Below the pieces are notes generated by a model. It was not told the origin of the DNA and ran no database searches. It was given only the letters and a program-made list of their open reading frames with translations. 64,000 nucleotides of DNA, from contig CALMIR010000094.1 of NCBI GenBank assembly GCA_937864265.1, positions 1 through 64,000 of the forward strand. Reading direction: 5' to 3'. Below are positions 16,960-25,596 of this stretch, one piece after another. The DNA is from an uncultured Saprospirales bacterium (lineage in GTDB: Bacteria; Bacteroidota; Bacteroidia; Chitinophagales; Saprospiraceae). How positions within the stretch are numbered: the first letter of the stretch is position 1; every line of letters begins with the position of its first letter. The position numbers and the translations under genes are program-made.

Positions 16960-18399
16960 ATGAGAGCTATACTTTCCTATTCCGTATTGATGGTTGCGAT
17001 GCTGCTATTTGAAACTTGTGCCATTAATCCTGTCAGCGGCAAAAAAGAATTCATGCTCGTAGGCAAAAACCAGGAAATTGCCATGGGGCAGCAATCTGAT
17101 CCTTCCATTGTAGCTAGTTTCGGTTTGTACCAAGACGATAAAATTCAGGCATTTATCACTGAAAAAGGCCAGCAAATGGCCGGGGTTTCCCATCGGTCGG
17201 ATTTAAAATACGAGTTCAAAGTGCTGGATTCTCCCGTGGTCAATGCTTTTGCTTTGCCAGGGGGCTATGTGTATTTTACCCGTGGCATTCTGGCACACTT
17301 CAACAACGAAGCCGAATTTGCAGGCGTATTGGGGCATGAAATTGGCCACATCACGGCTCGGCATTCGGCCAAGCAATACAGCCAGCAGATAATCGCGCAA
17401 GTGGGGCTGATTGCCGGCGTGGTACTTTCGGAAGACTTCGCCCGTTACGCCGATTTGGCACAAACGGGTATTGGTCTGATGTTCCTCAAGTTCAGCCGCG
17501 ACCACGAGAGCGAATCGGATCGCCTGGGTGTGGAATATTCCACCAAAATTGGCTATGATGCGTTCGAAATGGCCGACTTTTTTTCTACCCTCGACAGGTT
17601 GAGCGACCAGGCTGGAGGTAGTATTCCTACGTTCCTGTCCACGCATCCCGACCCGGCTGACCGCCACAATAAGGTGGAAGAATTGGCCAAAGGCTGGCAG
17701 CGCAAAGAAAATAAAAACAGCTACAAGGTAGGCCGCAACGAGTATTTGAAAATGATTGACGGCCTGATCTATGGCGAAGACCCACGGCAAGGCTATGTCG
17801 AAGGCAATACCTTTTACCACCCCGAATTGAAATTCCGCTTTCCTATCCCTTCAGGCTGGCAGACCGCGAATATGCCTACCCAAGTACAAATGGCACCCGA
17901 AGATGGTCGGGCCTTGATATTACTGACGCTGGCGCAGGGCGACAACCTGAGTGAAGCCGCCAACAACATGCTGCAACAATACCAGTTTACCTTAATTGGC
18001 AAACAAGACGAACGGGTTAACGGCCGCCCTGCCCTACGGGTAGATGCCCAACAGGTGGATCAGCAAAGCCAGCAGGCTATTCGTATGATGAGTTACCTGA
18101 TCGAATACAATGGCATGATTTACCAATTCATGGGGCTGAGTTATAGCCAGGATTTTAACGCTTATGAAAGCCGCTTTTTGCAAACCATGCGTGGCTTCGA
18201 TACGTTGACCGATGCGTCCAAAATCAATGTCAAGCCGGAGCATATCGCCATTAAAACCATTGAAAAAAACACCACACTTCAGGATGCGTTGAAGGGGTAT
18301 GGCGTTCCTTCCAGCCGATTGGAGGAACTGGCCATTTTGAATGGCATGCAACTGTCGGATAACCTGACCAAAGGCATGATGATCAAAGTGGTGGAATAA
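16960..18399 (+). CDS. M48 family metalloprotease lipoprotein
   Basis: A 479-residue protein. The N-terminus MRAILSYSVLMVAMLLFETC is a lipoprotein-type signal (Cys near residue 21). The M48 domain (about 35-265) has HEIGH at residues 126-130, and a HESESDRLG stretch about 60 residues later supplies the third zinc ligand, like BepA/LoiP-type envelope proteases. Residues about 290-420 form a separate domain found in Bacteroidota M48 proteins (HPELKFRFPIPSGWQ). The last 50 residues (TLQDALKGYGVPSSRLEELAI, then a KGMMIKVVE-like end) resemble a LysM-like module. Location is probably the inner leaflet of the outer membrane, with a role in outer-membrane protein quality control. It lies divergent to the P450 and 25 bp before a DUF6438 gene, with which it likely forms an operon. 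Confidence 0.9.
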   Translation: MRAILSYSVLMVAMLLFETCAINPVSGKKEFMLVGKNQEIAMGQQSDPSIVASFGLYQDDKIQAFITEKGQQMAGVSHRSDLKYEFKVLDSPVVNAFALPGGYVYFTRGILAHFNNEAEFAGVLGHEIGHITARHSAKQYSQQIIAQVGLIAGVVLSEDFARYADLAQTGIGLMFLKFSRDHESESDRLGVEYSTKIGYDAFEMADFFSTLDRLSDQAGGSIPTFLSTHPDPADRHNKVEELAKGWQRKENKNSYKVGRNEYLKMIDGLIYGEDPRQGYVEGNTFYHPELKFRFPIPSGWQTANMPTQVQMAPEDGRALILLTLAQGDNLSEAANNMLQQYQFTLIGKQDERVNGRPALRVDAQQVDQQSQQAIRMMSYLIEYNGMIYQFMGLSYSQDFNAYESRFLQTMRGFDTLTDASKINVKPEHIAIKTIEKNTTLQDALKGYGVPSSRLEELAILNGMQLSDNLTKGMMIKVVE

Positions 18400-18424
18400 G
18401 TTGAAAGAACTAAACAATCATAAA

Positions 18425-18889
18425 ATGAAACGAATGATCAGCGGTACAGCCTTATTAGGCTTGGCCTTTTTACTCTTTACTGCCGCGAAGTGCAATAAGG
18501 AAAAGTACGAATACAGCGCAGAAACCAAAGTGGAAATATCGAAAACCCCTTGTTTTGGTCGCTGCCCTACCTATACATTTACCCTCAACGGGCAGGGCGA
18601 AGCTACTTACAATGGCCGCAAGTTTGTAGAACTGGAGGGCGACCATACCCGCGTTTTCCCGATTGACACGACCAACGTTGCTTTTGCTACGCTGATAGCT
18701 GCTGACTTGTGGCAATATCAGGATGAATACACGGCACCTGTGACGGATTTGCCTACCACCTATCTGAGCTTCCATCACGATGGGAAATCTAAAAGAATCA
18801 AGCTCTACGCTCAATATCCGCAAGAATTAGAGGCATTGGTCAAAGAGTTGGAAGCTTTGGCCTTTAGCAAAGGATGGGTGAAAAAGTAG
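18425..18889 (+). CDS. DUF6438 domain lipoprotein-like protein
   Basis: A 154-residue secreted protein with a hydrophobic signal and a Cys near residue 23 (FTAAKCNKE), probably a lipoprotein. The core has KVEISKTPCFGRCPTYTFTL, followed by Asn-Gly-Arg and LPTTYLSFHHDGKSKRI, which is the DUF6438 pattern with its conserved C-x-G-x-C-P motif. Function is unknown; the paired cysteines may form a structural disulfide. ATG 18425 is preferred over the frame's earlier codon at 18401, since the signal peptide begins MKRMISGTALLG. It follows the M48 protease by 25 bp. Confidence 0.75.
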   Translation: MKRMISGTALLGLAFLLFTAAKCNKEKYEYSAETKVEISKTPCFGRCPTYTFTLNGQGEATYNGRKFVELEGDHTRVFPIDTTNVAFATLIAADLWQYQDEYTAPVTDLPTTYLSFHHDGKSKRIKLYAQYPQELEALVKELEALAFSKGWVKK

Positions 18890-18923
18890 GAGAGGCCAGC
18901 AGTGAACTTGGTGCATGAAACTT

Positions 18924-18957
18924 GGAACTGTATTAAGTTTTAGCCTAGTACAGTTCC
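18924..18957. terminator. Hairpin between convergent genes
   Basis: GGAACTGTA (18924-18932) and TACAGTTCC (18949-18957) form a perfect 9-bp stem with a 16-nt loop. It lies between the converging DUF6438 and GH43 genes, 2 bp past the GH43 stop. There is no long T tract, so it is a probable transcript end rather than a classic terminator. Confidence 0.5.
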
Positions 18958-18959
18958 AC

Positions 18960-20705
18960 CTATTCCACCATACCCGTCGCTGTTTTTTCGCTCACCCCAT
19001 TTTCATTGACTGCCTCTATGGCAAAGTAATACGGTTTTTTCAAATCCATCGCTTTGAACCAATATTCGTTGAAATCGTAAATCAGGATGGAATTATAGAG
19101 CTTATCCGGGGCCGTGCCGTAATAAAGGTTATAGGCGAAAGCATTGTCCACTGGCGACCATTTGATGTAGGCGCTGCGCTTGTCCTTTTCAGTGCGCAAT
19201 ACGATGAGCTCTTTTACTTTATCGGGCTTAGCGCCTCCGCCATGTCCAAAAACACGCAGGCCGCTAACGGCAAATTTACCCGTTGGCATGTACAGGTTGA
19301 CCAATTTGATAAAACGCGTTTGGACTGGGTCGGCTAATTCTACATAATCATGGGGAACATCGGTCGTATTCTTGCTTTTATCCACCAATAAATCCCATTT
19401 CTTGCCATCGGTGGAGTGGTAAATTTCGTATTGGTGATAGATTTTGGTTTGCTTGCCCAAAAAAGCCACATCTTGGTCGGCGTAGTTGATTTGAATGGCA
19501 TAGACTGTGCTGATTTGCCCCAAGTCCGTTTGTAGCCATTCTCCTTTGTCAGCCGTTTTTGCACTCCAATAAGTTTTGATGTTTTCATCCACAGCGTAAT
19601 TCGCCGCATAGGTCCCGAGGGTGCTGCTTACGGTTACGGGCTTTTTATAATTCAATAGCCACCATTCGGGGCGCAATTGGCGCTCTGTGCGGGCAGCAGG
19701 CAGGTACATCGGATAATCGCCAAAGGCGGTATTGCACCACATGATGTCGTCCGAATCGAAGCCGGCGGGCCATATGCCGATGCGCCGTTCCCAAGTGTTT
19801 TTCACGCAAACGACCGTAGTGGCTGTGTGCCAATACCGCCCGTTATTGTCCTGAAAAGTAGCGCCATGCCCTGCTCCTCGGTTGAAACCGCCCATTTTAC
19901 TACTCAGCGGATCGCTTTGGGGGGTAAAAGGGGTGAAATTGAACAATGGCCTACTCCCCACCACCACGCCATCGCTATAGCCACTGAATTCCGTGCCCGG
20001 AGCGCCGTATTGGAAATAGTACTTGCCTTTGTATTTTGTCATCCAGGCGCCCTCTGCAAAAGGGTCGAGGAAGGTATTGTCCATGTGTTCGCCAAAACGT
20101 TGCCAACCATATCGCCATTGTTCCAGCAGGTACATCGGCGTACGGGTGCCTTTGGGTTTAAAGGTCTTGCGGTCAAGCTCAACACCATACATGGGAAAGG
20201 AATTACTGCTGCCATTGTACATATAAAAACGGCCATCGTCGTCGGTAAAAAAGGCAGGATCCCAGCCACCAATTTCAAAGCTGTCCACCAAGACAAACCA
20301 TTCATTTTTCTTGGGATCGGTGCTGCCCCAAAGCGAGAAATCAGAAGTATAGGTACTGCCGAAAACGACCATCGTATCCCCGATAATGCCAACGCCAGGG
20401 GCACAGAGGTCGTCCTTGGTGTCGTCCGTATTCCAGGTACGCAGGAATCGCCGCTCGTGAAAAATCCAGTTGAGCAAGTCGGGGCTGTGCCAGTAGCCGT
20501 GTTGGTTGGTGCTAAATAGGTAAAAATCACCCTGGTAATTTACAATGACAGGATCGGCAGTGGCTCGGTGTTTGCCCCATGCAGTAAAACTCTCGTAAGG
20601 CGTATAGCCATAATCGAGGTTGGTGGGATTGCAATAGGTGCGCTGTTGGGCGAGCAGCGGAAAAGTAGCAAGTAGGAGCAGCAAAAAACAGGGTATCTTT
20701 TTCAT
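18960..20705 (-). CDS. Secreted GH43-type glycosidase with CBM32 and FN3 modules
   Basis: A 581-residue protein with signal peptide MKKIPCFLLLLLATFPLLAQ. The five-bladed GH43 domain (about 25-345) shows HRATADPVIV (catalytic base Asp), GGWDPAFFTDDDG (pKa-modulating Asp) and DPFAEGAWMTKYKGKYYF (acid Glu). An F5/8-type C (CBM32-like) domain covers about 355-490 (KPVTVSSTLGTYAANYAVD to FIKLVNLYMPTGKFAVSGLRVFG), and a fibronectin III-like domain forms the C-terminus. The family attacks arabinan, xylan or related side chains. No T9SS sorting domain is seen, so it is presumably periplasmic or secreted by another route. It is an isolated gene, not inside a polysaccharide utilisation locus in this window. 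Confidence 0.88.
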   Translation of the reverse strand: MKKIPCFLLLLLATFPLLAQQRTYCNPTNLDYGYTPYESFTAWGKHRATADPVIVNYQGDFYLFSTNQHGYWHSPDLLNWIFHERRFLRTWNTDDTKDDLCAPGVGIIGDTMVVFGSTYTSDFSLWGSTDPKKNEWFVLVDSFEIGGWDPAFFTDDDGRFYMYNGSSNSFPMYGVELDRKTFKPKGTRTPMYLLEQWRYGWQRFGEHMDNTFLDPFAEGAWMTKYKGKYYFQYGAPGTEFSGYSDGVVVGSRPLFNFTPFTPQSDPLSSKMGGFNRGAGHGATFQDNNGRYWHTATTVVCVKNTWERRIGIWPAGFDSDDIMWCNTAFGDYPMYLPAARTERQLRPEWWLLNYKKPVTVSSTLGTYAANYAVDENIKTYWSAKTADKGEWLQTDLGQISTVYAIQINYADQDVAFLGKQTKIYHQYEIYHSTDGKKWDLLVDKSKNTTDVPHDYVELADPVQTRFIKLVNLYMPTGKFAVSGLRVFGHGGGAKPDKVKELIVLRTEKDKRSAYIKWSPVDNAFAYNLYYGTAPDKLYNSILIYDFNEYWFKAMDLKKPYYFAIEAVNENGVSEKTATGMVE

Positions 20706-20836
20706 ATCAATCGCTTTTGCTGCGAAGTTAGGGCGCTGAAAAGTATTGGACTAACCATTGTGGCAAGAAAGGTGGAGGCTATGCCGTATCTTTTTTGGAA
20801 ACAACGCATCTGGGATTTTTTCTCCACAAAAATCTG

Positions 20837-20844
20837 TATATTTG
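20837..20844 (+). promoter_or_regulatory. Candidate -7 element for the Uma2 gene
   Basis: TATATTTG fits TANNTTTG, 43 bp upstream of the ATG at 20887. A TTTT stretch at 20817-20820 occupies the expected -33 position. Confidence 0.45.
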
Positions 20845-20886
20845 TGAAGTACACCGTTGCATTAATGATGTGTTCAAAAAGGCATT

Positions 20887-21549
20887 ATGGAAAACATTCT
20901 AGAAAAAATAATGAAAAGCCCCGATGCACCCAACATCGCGGATCGCCTGCAATCCGCCCTAAAGGACGAGGCGCGCCGCCGCCGTGATTTTCGCAATTGG
21001 GTCGATGAAGGGGTGAAAGCAGAGTTCATTAACGGGGAAGTAGTGCTGCATTCTCCGGTGAAGAAAGAGCATTGGCAGACATCCGATTTTTTGAGTACTT
21101 TATTGAGTGTCTATATAAAAATCCGCCGATTGGGTTCTATTGGGGTAGAAAAAGTGATGATTTCCCTCACACGCAACGACTACGAGCCGGACATCGTTTT
21201 TTTCAGCCGGGAAAAATCTGAGCTTTTTGAAAAAGGCCAAATGTTATTTCCTGCACCTGATTTTGTGGTTGAAATCCTTTCTAAAAAGACCGCCGCCAAA
21301 GACCGGGGTATCAAAAAACAAGACTACGCCGCACACGGCATTGCCGAATATTGGATCATTGACCCCGAACGCCAGCGTATCGAGCAGTACTTGTTGCTCA
21401 ACGAGGCTGACCAAACTTACTTCCAGCCTTATACTTATACCATTGATGAGACCATCGAAAGCCGGGTCATTACAGGATTTAAAATTCCTGTACGAGCCAT
21501 TTTTGAAGCAGAGGCCAATGCCGCAGCGCTGAGCAATTTGGTCGGCTAG
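20887..21549 (+). CDS. Uma2 family (DUF820) PD-(D/E)xK nuclease-fold protein
   Basis: A 220-residue protein of the Uma2 family. Visible landmarks are EFINGEVVLHSPVKKEH, YEPDIVFFSREK (the PD of the nuclease core), and PDFVVEILSKKTAAKDRGIKKQDYAAHGIAEYWIIDPE, which includes the E-x-K pair and the family's DYAAHGIAEYW helix. These proteins are abundant in cyanobacteria and many multicellular or filamentous bacteria, often in several copies, and their biological role is unknown; an endonuclease fold is predicted. There is no adjacent antitoxin-like gene. Length is normal. Confidence 0.88.
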   Translation: MENILEKIMKSPDAPNIADRLQSALKDEARRRRDFRNWVDEGVKAEFINGEVVLHSPVKKEHWQTSDFLSTLLSVYIKIRRLGSIGVEKVMISLTRNDYEPDIVFFSREKSELFEKGQMLFPAPDFVVEILSKKTAAKDRGIKKQDYAAHGIAEYWIIDPERQRIEQYLLLNEADQTYFQPYTYTIDETIESRVITGFKIPVRAIFEAEANAAALSNLVG

Positions 21550-21574
21550 TAACAACTACCGCGTTTTGGATGCA

Positions 21575-21736
21575 ATGATGTTTTTCAGATTTACAGCATA
21601 TGAAGGAAAGCTCTTTATCAAAGCCCGGAAAATTGGCAGCTTGCGCTACAATTCGCCAGCATGGAACAGAGGGCGTATTGGGCAAATAGTGTTCGGACAT
21701 CGCAATTTTAAATTGACCACTATACTTGGATTTTAA
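21575..21736 (+). CDS. Possible 53-residue ORF, unassigned
   Basis: An open frame from ATG 21575 (second ATG at 21578) to TAA 21734-21736 gives a basic, hydrophilic peptide (YEGKLFIKARKIGSLRY ...). No family is recognised, and it lies in the 190-bp gap between the Uma2 and HEAT-repeat genes. It could be a gene remnant. Confidence 0.2.
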   Translation: MMFFRFTAYEGKLFIKARKIGSLRYNSPAWNRGRIGQIVFGHRNFKLTTILGF

Positions 21737-21740
21737 CCTA

Positions 21741-22259
21741 ATGACGATTGACCAAATATTTCAAGACAAGACGATTAAAGCCAAAGCTAAAGTGGCTACA
21801 ATAAGTGAATGGTTGCTCCATGGGGAACTAGCATTAGAAGAACTTTTAGCGTTTGCCGAACGTCAAAAAGCAAGCGACAAAGCCACTTGTATAGAAGCCA
21901 TTGAATTGGCAACTAAAAAGACACCAAATATGGCCGATGAAAGTCTGGTTTCTTATGTGACAAAAGCACTTACTGATGATGAACCAAGAGTGAAATGGGA
22001 AAGTGCAAAGGTAATTGGCAATATTGCAAAACTTTTTCCAACGCATCTTGACGAGGCAATAAAGAACTTGTTACCCAATACAGCGCATACAGGAACTGTT
22101 GTTCGATGGGCAACGGCATACGCTTTGGCGGAAATCCTAAAATTAAAGACAGTAAATAATCAAGAACTGCTACCCAAAATCGAGGCCCTTTGTGAGCAAG
22201 AAGCGGACAATGGGGTTAAGAAAAAATACCTCGATGCTTTGAAGAAGGTGAAGAAATAG
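21741..22259 (+). CDS. HEAT-repeat domain protein
   Basis: A 172-residue alpha-helical protein with no signal peptide. Successive helical pairs include KATCIEAIELATKKTP, DDEPRVKWESAKVIGNIAKL and GTVVRWATAYALAEILKL. The motif 'RV-WE-AKVIGNIA' is typical of HEAT/PBS-lyase-like repeats, which form protein-binding solenoids. Proteins of this size and pattern in Bacteroidota are usually annotated HEAT repeat domain-containing. The start is the ATG at 21741; an in-frame TTG at 21726 would add five residues. No operon partner is visible. Confidence 0.75.
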   Translation: MTIDQIFQDKTIKAKAKVATISEWLLHGELALEELLAFAERQKASDKATCIEAIELATKKTPNMADESLVSYVTKALTDDEPRVKWESAKVIGNIAKLFPTHLDEAIKNLLPNTAHTGTVVRWATAYALAEILKLKTVNNQELLPKIEALCEQEADNGVKKKYLDALKKVKK

Positions 22260-22334
22260 AAAAGCTACACACAACACAGCGGGCATTTTGTGTTGGACGC
22301 CATATCCTATTAGAGGAGGATATTCAAAGAACTA

Positions 22335-22378
22335 AAAAAGTTTGTCACACTCCAAACTCGCGCTCCTGGCTTGGAGTG
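22335..22378 (-). terminator. Rho-independent terminator of the HAD gene
   Basis: CACTCCAA (22348-22355) pairs with TTGGAGTG (22371-22378). Read on the minus strand, the stem is followed by TGACAAACTTTTTTAG, a T tract. It begins 7 bp after the HAD stop codon. Confidence 0.7.
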
Positions 22379-22385
22379 CTGGGTA

Positions 22386-23081
22386 TCAAATAGCGCTTTC
22401 CAACACCTCCCTCAACCCATGCACTTGTGGAATGGTGAAATCGGGCACTATCTCCGTATCGTTCACCCTGCCGTGACTGATCCAACAAGTAGGCATGCCA
22501 AACTGTTGGCCGCCTAGGATATCTGAGTGCAAACTATCGCCAATGACCAGCACTTCTTCGCGGGCAGCGCCCCCTAAAGTATCAAAAGCATACTGAAAAA
22601 ATGCTTCCTGGGGTTTGGCCGAGCCAATTTCATCAGATACGACGATGGTATCAAAATAGTGATCGAGTTGCAGATGCGCCAAGCGCGGGCGTTGCACTTC
22701 TTTCAGGCCATTGGTGATGATGCCTAGGCGGTAGTTTTGCTGGAGGGTATTTAGGAGCAGTGCAACCCCTTCGTAGGCTTCGCTGAGCAGAACGAGGTTT
22801 TCCAAAAAGCGCTGGCTGAACAGGGCTGGCGATGCAGGTTCGGCTTCCAATACTTGAAACAAATCGGCAAAGCGTTGAATGCGGAGCTGCGCTGCCGTAA
22901 TCTGCTCTTGCTCAAATGCCGTCCATGCCCGCGCATTACATAGCTTGTAAGCGTCGTGGATGGCCTCCGAGCAAGCTTGTCCGAAGTCGGTATAGGTTTG
23001 CCAAAGCGCCTTTTTACTAGCTTTGGAAAAATCCAACAGGGTATTGTCGGCATCGAATAGCAACCAGGTAAATGTGGGCAT
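22386..23081 (-). CDS. HAD-superfamily hydrolase, YjjG type
   Basis: A 231-residue protein with HAD motif I WLLFDADNTLLDF (nucleophile Asp, with Asp-x-Asp), motif II GIITNGL, and motifs III/IV in SDEIGSAKPQEAFFQYA and VLVIGDSLHSDILGG. The 'YjjG/YfnB' form of motif I (DADNTLLDF) suggests a noncanonical (d)NMP 5'-nucleotidase role, e.g. house-cleaning of pyrimidine nucleotides; this is a family inference. The frame is open to 23204, but the true N-terminus is MPTFTWLLFDADNT at 23081, where the first beta strand begins. It diverges from the outer-membrane barrel gene. Confidence 0.9.
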   Translation of the reverse strand: MPTFTWLLFDADNTLLDFSKASKKALWQTYTDFGQACSEAIHDAYKLCNARAWTAFEQEQITAAQLRIQRFADLFQVLEAEPASPALFSQRFLENLVLLSEAYEGVALLLNTLQQNYRLGIITNGLKEVQRPRLAHLQLDHYFDTIVVSDEIGSAKPQEAFFQYAFDTLGGAAREEVLVIGDSLHSDILGGQQFGMPTCWISHGRVNDTEIVPDFTIPQVHGLREVLESAI

Positions 23082-23214
23082 AAAGGCTGTCTTTTTATGC
23101 AAAGATAAGCAGGGGCGGGGCATTGGCTGGAATTGGCCTTTAAAAAAATGGTCGAAGAACTGATGGCTTGGACATAAATACATCGTAGTGTTTAGCGTTA
23201 TCATTGTTTAGTTG

Positions 23215-23222
23215 TACTTTTG
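23215..23222 (+). promoter_or_regulatory. Candidate -7 element for the barrel-protein gene
   Basis: TACTTTTG matches TANNTTTG, 35 bp before ATG 23257. TTTA at 23191-23194 is a plausible -33 box with 20-bp spacing. Confidence 0.45.
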
Positions 23223-23256
23223 TTTAAAATCCAGATGCACGAAAAAATGACAAGCC

Positions 23257-24480
23257 ATGAGAAAACAAACCTTCAATCTTGTATTGGCCATGCTGCTAAG
23301 TGCCAGTTCTGTGGCACAAATCATTTTTGAAAAAGGCTATTTCATTGACGAGTCCAATCAAAAAACGGAATGCCTGATCAAAAACATAGATTGGAAAAAC
23401 AATCCAAAGGTGTTTAAATACAAACGATCTCAAGATCAAGCGGTGCAAAAAGCATCCATTGAGTCGGTAAAGGAGTTCGCCATTGGCGATGATGTTAAAT
23501 ACATTAGGGTTAATGTGGCCGTAGATCGGTCGAGCGATGAAGTGAACAGCATGAGTTATGATAGGGAGCCGGTTTTTCGGGAAGAGCGGGTGCTTTTAAA
23601 AGTACTGATAGAAGGCAAGGCTTCCTTATTCCAGTACAAAGACGGCGATTTAACCCGGTTTTTTTACAAAATGGATGGTGCCGAAATCCAACCATTGGTG
23701 TACAAGCGCTACCTCGATGGCAACAAAATAGAGCAGAACAACCTATTTAGGCAACAGCTTTTGGCAGACTTAAAATGCCCGTCTATTGCTTGGGAGGATG
23801 TTGAATCGCTGGAATATGCCAACTTGGGTTTAGAAGATGTTTTTATTCAATATAATGAATGTCAAGACGCTATCTACACAAAGTATGGAGCAAACGAGAA
23901 GAAAGATTTGTTTAACTTAACCATTAGGCCAGGGTTTAACCATAGCCATTTGATCATGAAAAGTGCTTCGTCTGATTTACCAGACATCGATTTTGATAAA
24001 AATACTAACTTCAGGCTTGGACTAGAAGCGGAGTTCATTTTGCCCTATACGAACAATAAATGGGGGCTTTTTATAGAACCAACGTATCGCTATTACCAGG
24101 CGGAGCAAACCATAGCGGATGATAATGTCGTCGGAAAACTCCTTGTTTCAAAAGTGGATTACCGAGCCGTCGAATTGCCCTTAGGTGCCCGGCATTACTT
24201 CTTTTTGAATCATAAAACGAAGCTATTTACGGACGTTTTTTCCTTATTTGATTTTCATACAAACTCCTATTACCGTTTTGAGCGTATAGATGGCTCTAAG
24301 CTCAATTCACTAAAAGTGTTATCTAACCTGTACTTTGGTTTAGGGGTAGGGCTTAAGCAGCAGGATAAATACAGCTTTGGTATGAGATACCATCTAAATC
24401 GCGAAATTTTTGCAAACTTCTTAGCCTGGGATTCCAGGTACCAGACCTTTTCTATCTATTTTGGCTATGCCGTTTTTTAA
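23257..24480 (+). CDS. PorT-like outer-membrane beta-barrel protein
   Basis: A 407-residue protein with signal peptide MRKQTFNLVLAMLLSASSVAQ. The first 190 residues form a soluble domain starting IIFEKGYFIDESNQKTECLIKNIDW. This is the common Bacteroidota pattern in which proteins are sometimes misnamed 'tRNA modification GTPase'; no GTPase motif exists here. From about residue 225 to the end, amphipathic strands alternate (LTIRPGFNHSHL, FRLGLEAEFILPY, WGLFIEPTYRYYQ, VELPLGARHYFFL, YSFGMRYHLNREI, FSIYFGYAVF), and the last residue is Phe. This is a small 8-10-stranded outer-membrane barrel. The substrate or role is unknown. Confidence 0.8.
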   Translation: MRKQTFNLVLAMLLSASSVAQIIFEKGYFIDESNQKTECLIKNIDWKNNPKVFKYKRSQDQAVQKASIESVKEFAIGDDVKYIRVNVAVDRSSDEVNSMSYDREPVFREERVLLKVLIEGKASLFQYKDGDLTRFFYKMDGAEIQPLVYKRYLDGNKIEQNNLFRQQLLADLKCPSIAWEDVESLEYANLGLEDVFIQYNECQDAIYTKYGANEKKDLFNLTIRPGFNHSHLIMKSASSDLPDIDFDKNTNFRLGLEAEFILPYTNNKWGLFIEPTYRYYQAEQTIADDNVVGKLLVSKVDYRAVELPLGARHYFFLNHKTKLFTDVFSLFDFHTNSYYRFERIDGSKLNSLKVLSNLYFGLGVGLKQQDKYSFGMRYHLNREIFANFLAWDSRYQTFSIYFGYAVF

Positions 24481-24506
24481 AGCCTTTTGGAATAACCCAC
24501 TTTAGC

Positions 24507-24541
24507 AAAAACAAAGCAGGCAGACACCTTTCGATGCCTGC
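24507..24541 (-). terminator. Terminator of the YtfJ-like gene
   Basis: GCAGGCA (24516-24522) pairs with TGCCTGC (24535-24541). On the minus strand the stem is followed by TTTGTTTTTGC. The position between the convergent barrel and YtfJ genes means it may serve both. Confidence 0.65.
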
Positions 24542-24565
24542 CTGCCCTGGGATCAGTTCCGGCCA

Positions 24566-24937
24566 TCAATTGCTAACTACGGCTTCTTCCTGTTTTGTAG
24601 CGATAAATTTTTCCAACAAGTCAGGCATTTTTTCAAAAGCTGCTGTCAGACCATGGCTGGTTTTGGAGGGGACAAAAGAGATGCTTTCTCCTTTGGTGAC
24701 CAAAAATCCCAGCGGTTCAATGCCAAAGCCAGCGCCGGCAGCGCCGCCTTCGCCATGACCATGCTTGTCGTCACCCCCTTCTCCACCGCCATAACCAAAT
24801 CCCAATCCTACGCGTATCACCGGTACGCAGGTAAATTCGCCCAGTTTGAACTCTTTGCCTACTACCGTTTCTGTTCTTGCTTCATTTTGAAGAAACTCAG
24901 TCACTTTGACGAGTACTTCATCAAAATTGTTTTTCAT
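24566..24937 (-). CDS. GerW/YtfJ family protein
   Basis: A 123-residue protein. It has the family landmarks ETVVGKEFKLGEFTCVPVIRV, then GLGFGYGGGEGG, a Gly/His-rich loop, GAAGAGFGIEPLGFLVTKG, and a C-terminal amphipathic helix LTAAFEKMPDLLEKFIA. In Firmicutes YtfJ/GerW is a sporulation-linked protein needed for germination; homologues also occur in many non-spore-formers, where function is unknown. The gene directly upstream (3 bp away on the minus strand) encodes a membrane protein resembling YtfI (DUF2953). This ytfI-ytfJ order is the same as in Bacillus, which supports both calls. A spore role is not implied in this organism. Confidence 0.85.
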   Translation of the reverse strand: MKNNFDEVLVKVTEFLQNEARTETVVGKEFKLGEFTCVPVIRVGLGFGYGGGEGGDDKHGHGEGGAAGAGFGIEPLGFLVTKGESISFVPSKTSHGLTAAFEKMPDLLEKFIATKQEEAVVSN

Positions 24938-24940
24938 ATT

Positions 24941-25468
24941 CTAAGTGATTTTTGGATGAATGAATACCCTCAAAAAAGCCCAGGCTATGCGGCCTAGTCG
25001 TGTTTGAAGGAAAATGGCTATGTCATGCTCGCCTTTAAAATTGATGCGCAACTGACGCCGACCTTTGCTGGCCATAAGGAACAATGGAAACAAATACGCA
25101 TTGCGCACATAATCGTCCGTATCCCAGTTCACTTCCAAGCGTTTGATGGTAATGGCACGCAACATATTTTTGAACAAAGCCCACATTTGACGGGCAGACA
25201 TCGAGCGCTTTTTCTGCTTTCTCGGCGAGGTTTTTGCTGTCTTAGCTGCTTTGGGCTGGCTTTTTTCAGCCGTCCAATGCCATTCTTTCTGGATGAAGAA
25301 AAACTGGAAGTACCAATGCCACTGCTCCGAATCCGGCACAACCCTCAAGCCTACAATACCCTTCCACGCCGCTCGGTAAATATCCTTTTTGGTATCCATT
25401 TCCACTTCGATAGGCAACAGGAGCAGTATAGTCAGTATCAACAATAAGATGAGAAGCACCCAAAGCAT
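24941..25468 (-). CDS. DUF2953/YtfI-like membrane-anchored protein
   Basis: A 175-residue protein with one N-terminal membrane helix (MLWVLLILLLILTILLLLPI). A soluble part follows with an early beta strand, a Lys/Arg-rich linker (about 75-95), and a helical segment MWALFKNMLRAITIKRLEVNWDTDDYVRNAYLFPL. The 'I--L-V-W-TDD--RNA---' stretch corresponds to the DUF2953 region of YtfI, where a similar 'G--D-A---G' pattern is found. The match is judged by layout and neighbourhood rather than by strong identity. Its stop lies 3 bp before the YtfJ-like start codon, so the two are co-translated. The pair may act at the inner membrane. Confidence 0.65.
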   Translation of the reverse strand: MLWVLLILLLILTILLLLPIEVEMDTKKDIYRAAWKGIVGLRVVPDSEQWHWYFQFFFIQKEWHWTAEKSQPKAAKTAKTSPRKQKKRSMSARQMWALFKNMLRAITIKRLEVNWDTDDYVRNAYLFPLFLMASKGRRQLRINFKGEHDIAIFLQTRLGRIAWAFLRVFIHPKIT

Positions 25469-25596
25469 GGCTTTTTTTTTCGACCTTAATTTGTCATGAA
25501 AAAACTGGAAAAACGCTGACTTACATCATCCCCGGAAGTGATTTAAATCAGATATCCGCATTTCTCGTACATAAGCTGATAAAAATCATACCCCTG

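Noticed and set aside
19677..20519. A 280-codon frame opposite the GH43 gene
   Set aside because: The GH43 catalytic motifs lie on the minus strand; the plus-strand frame has no domain.
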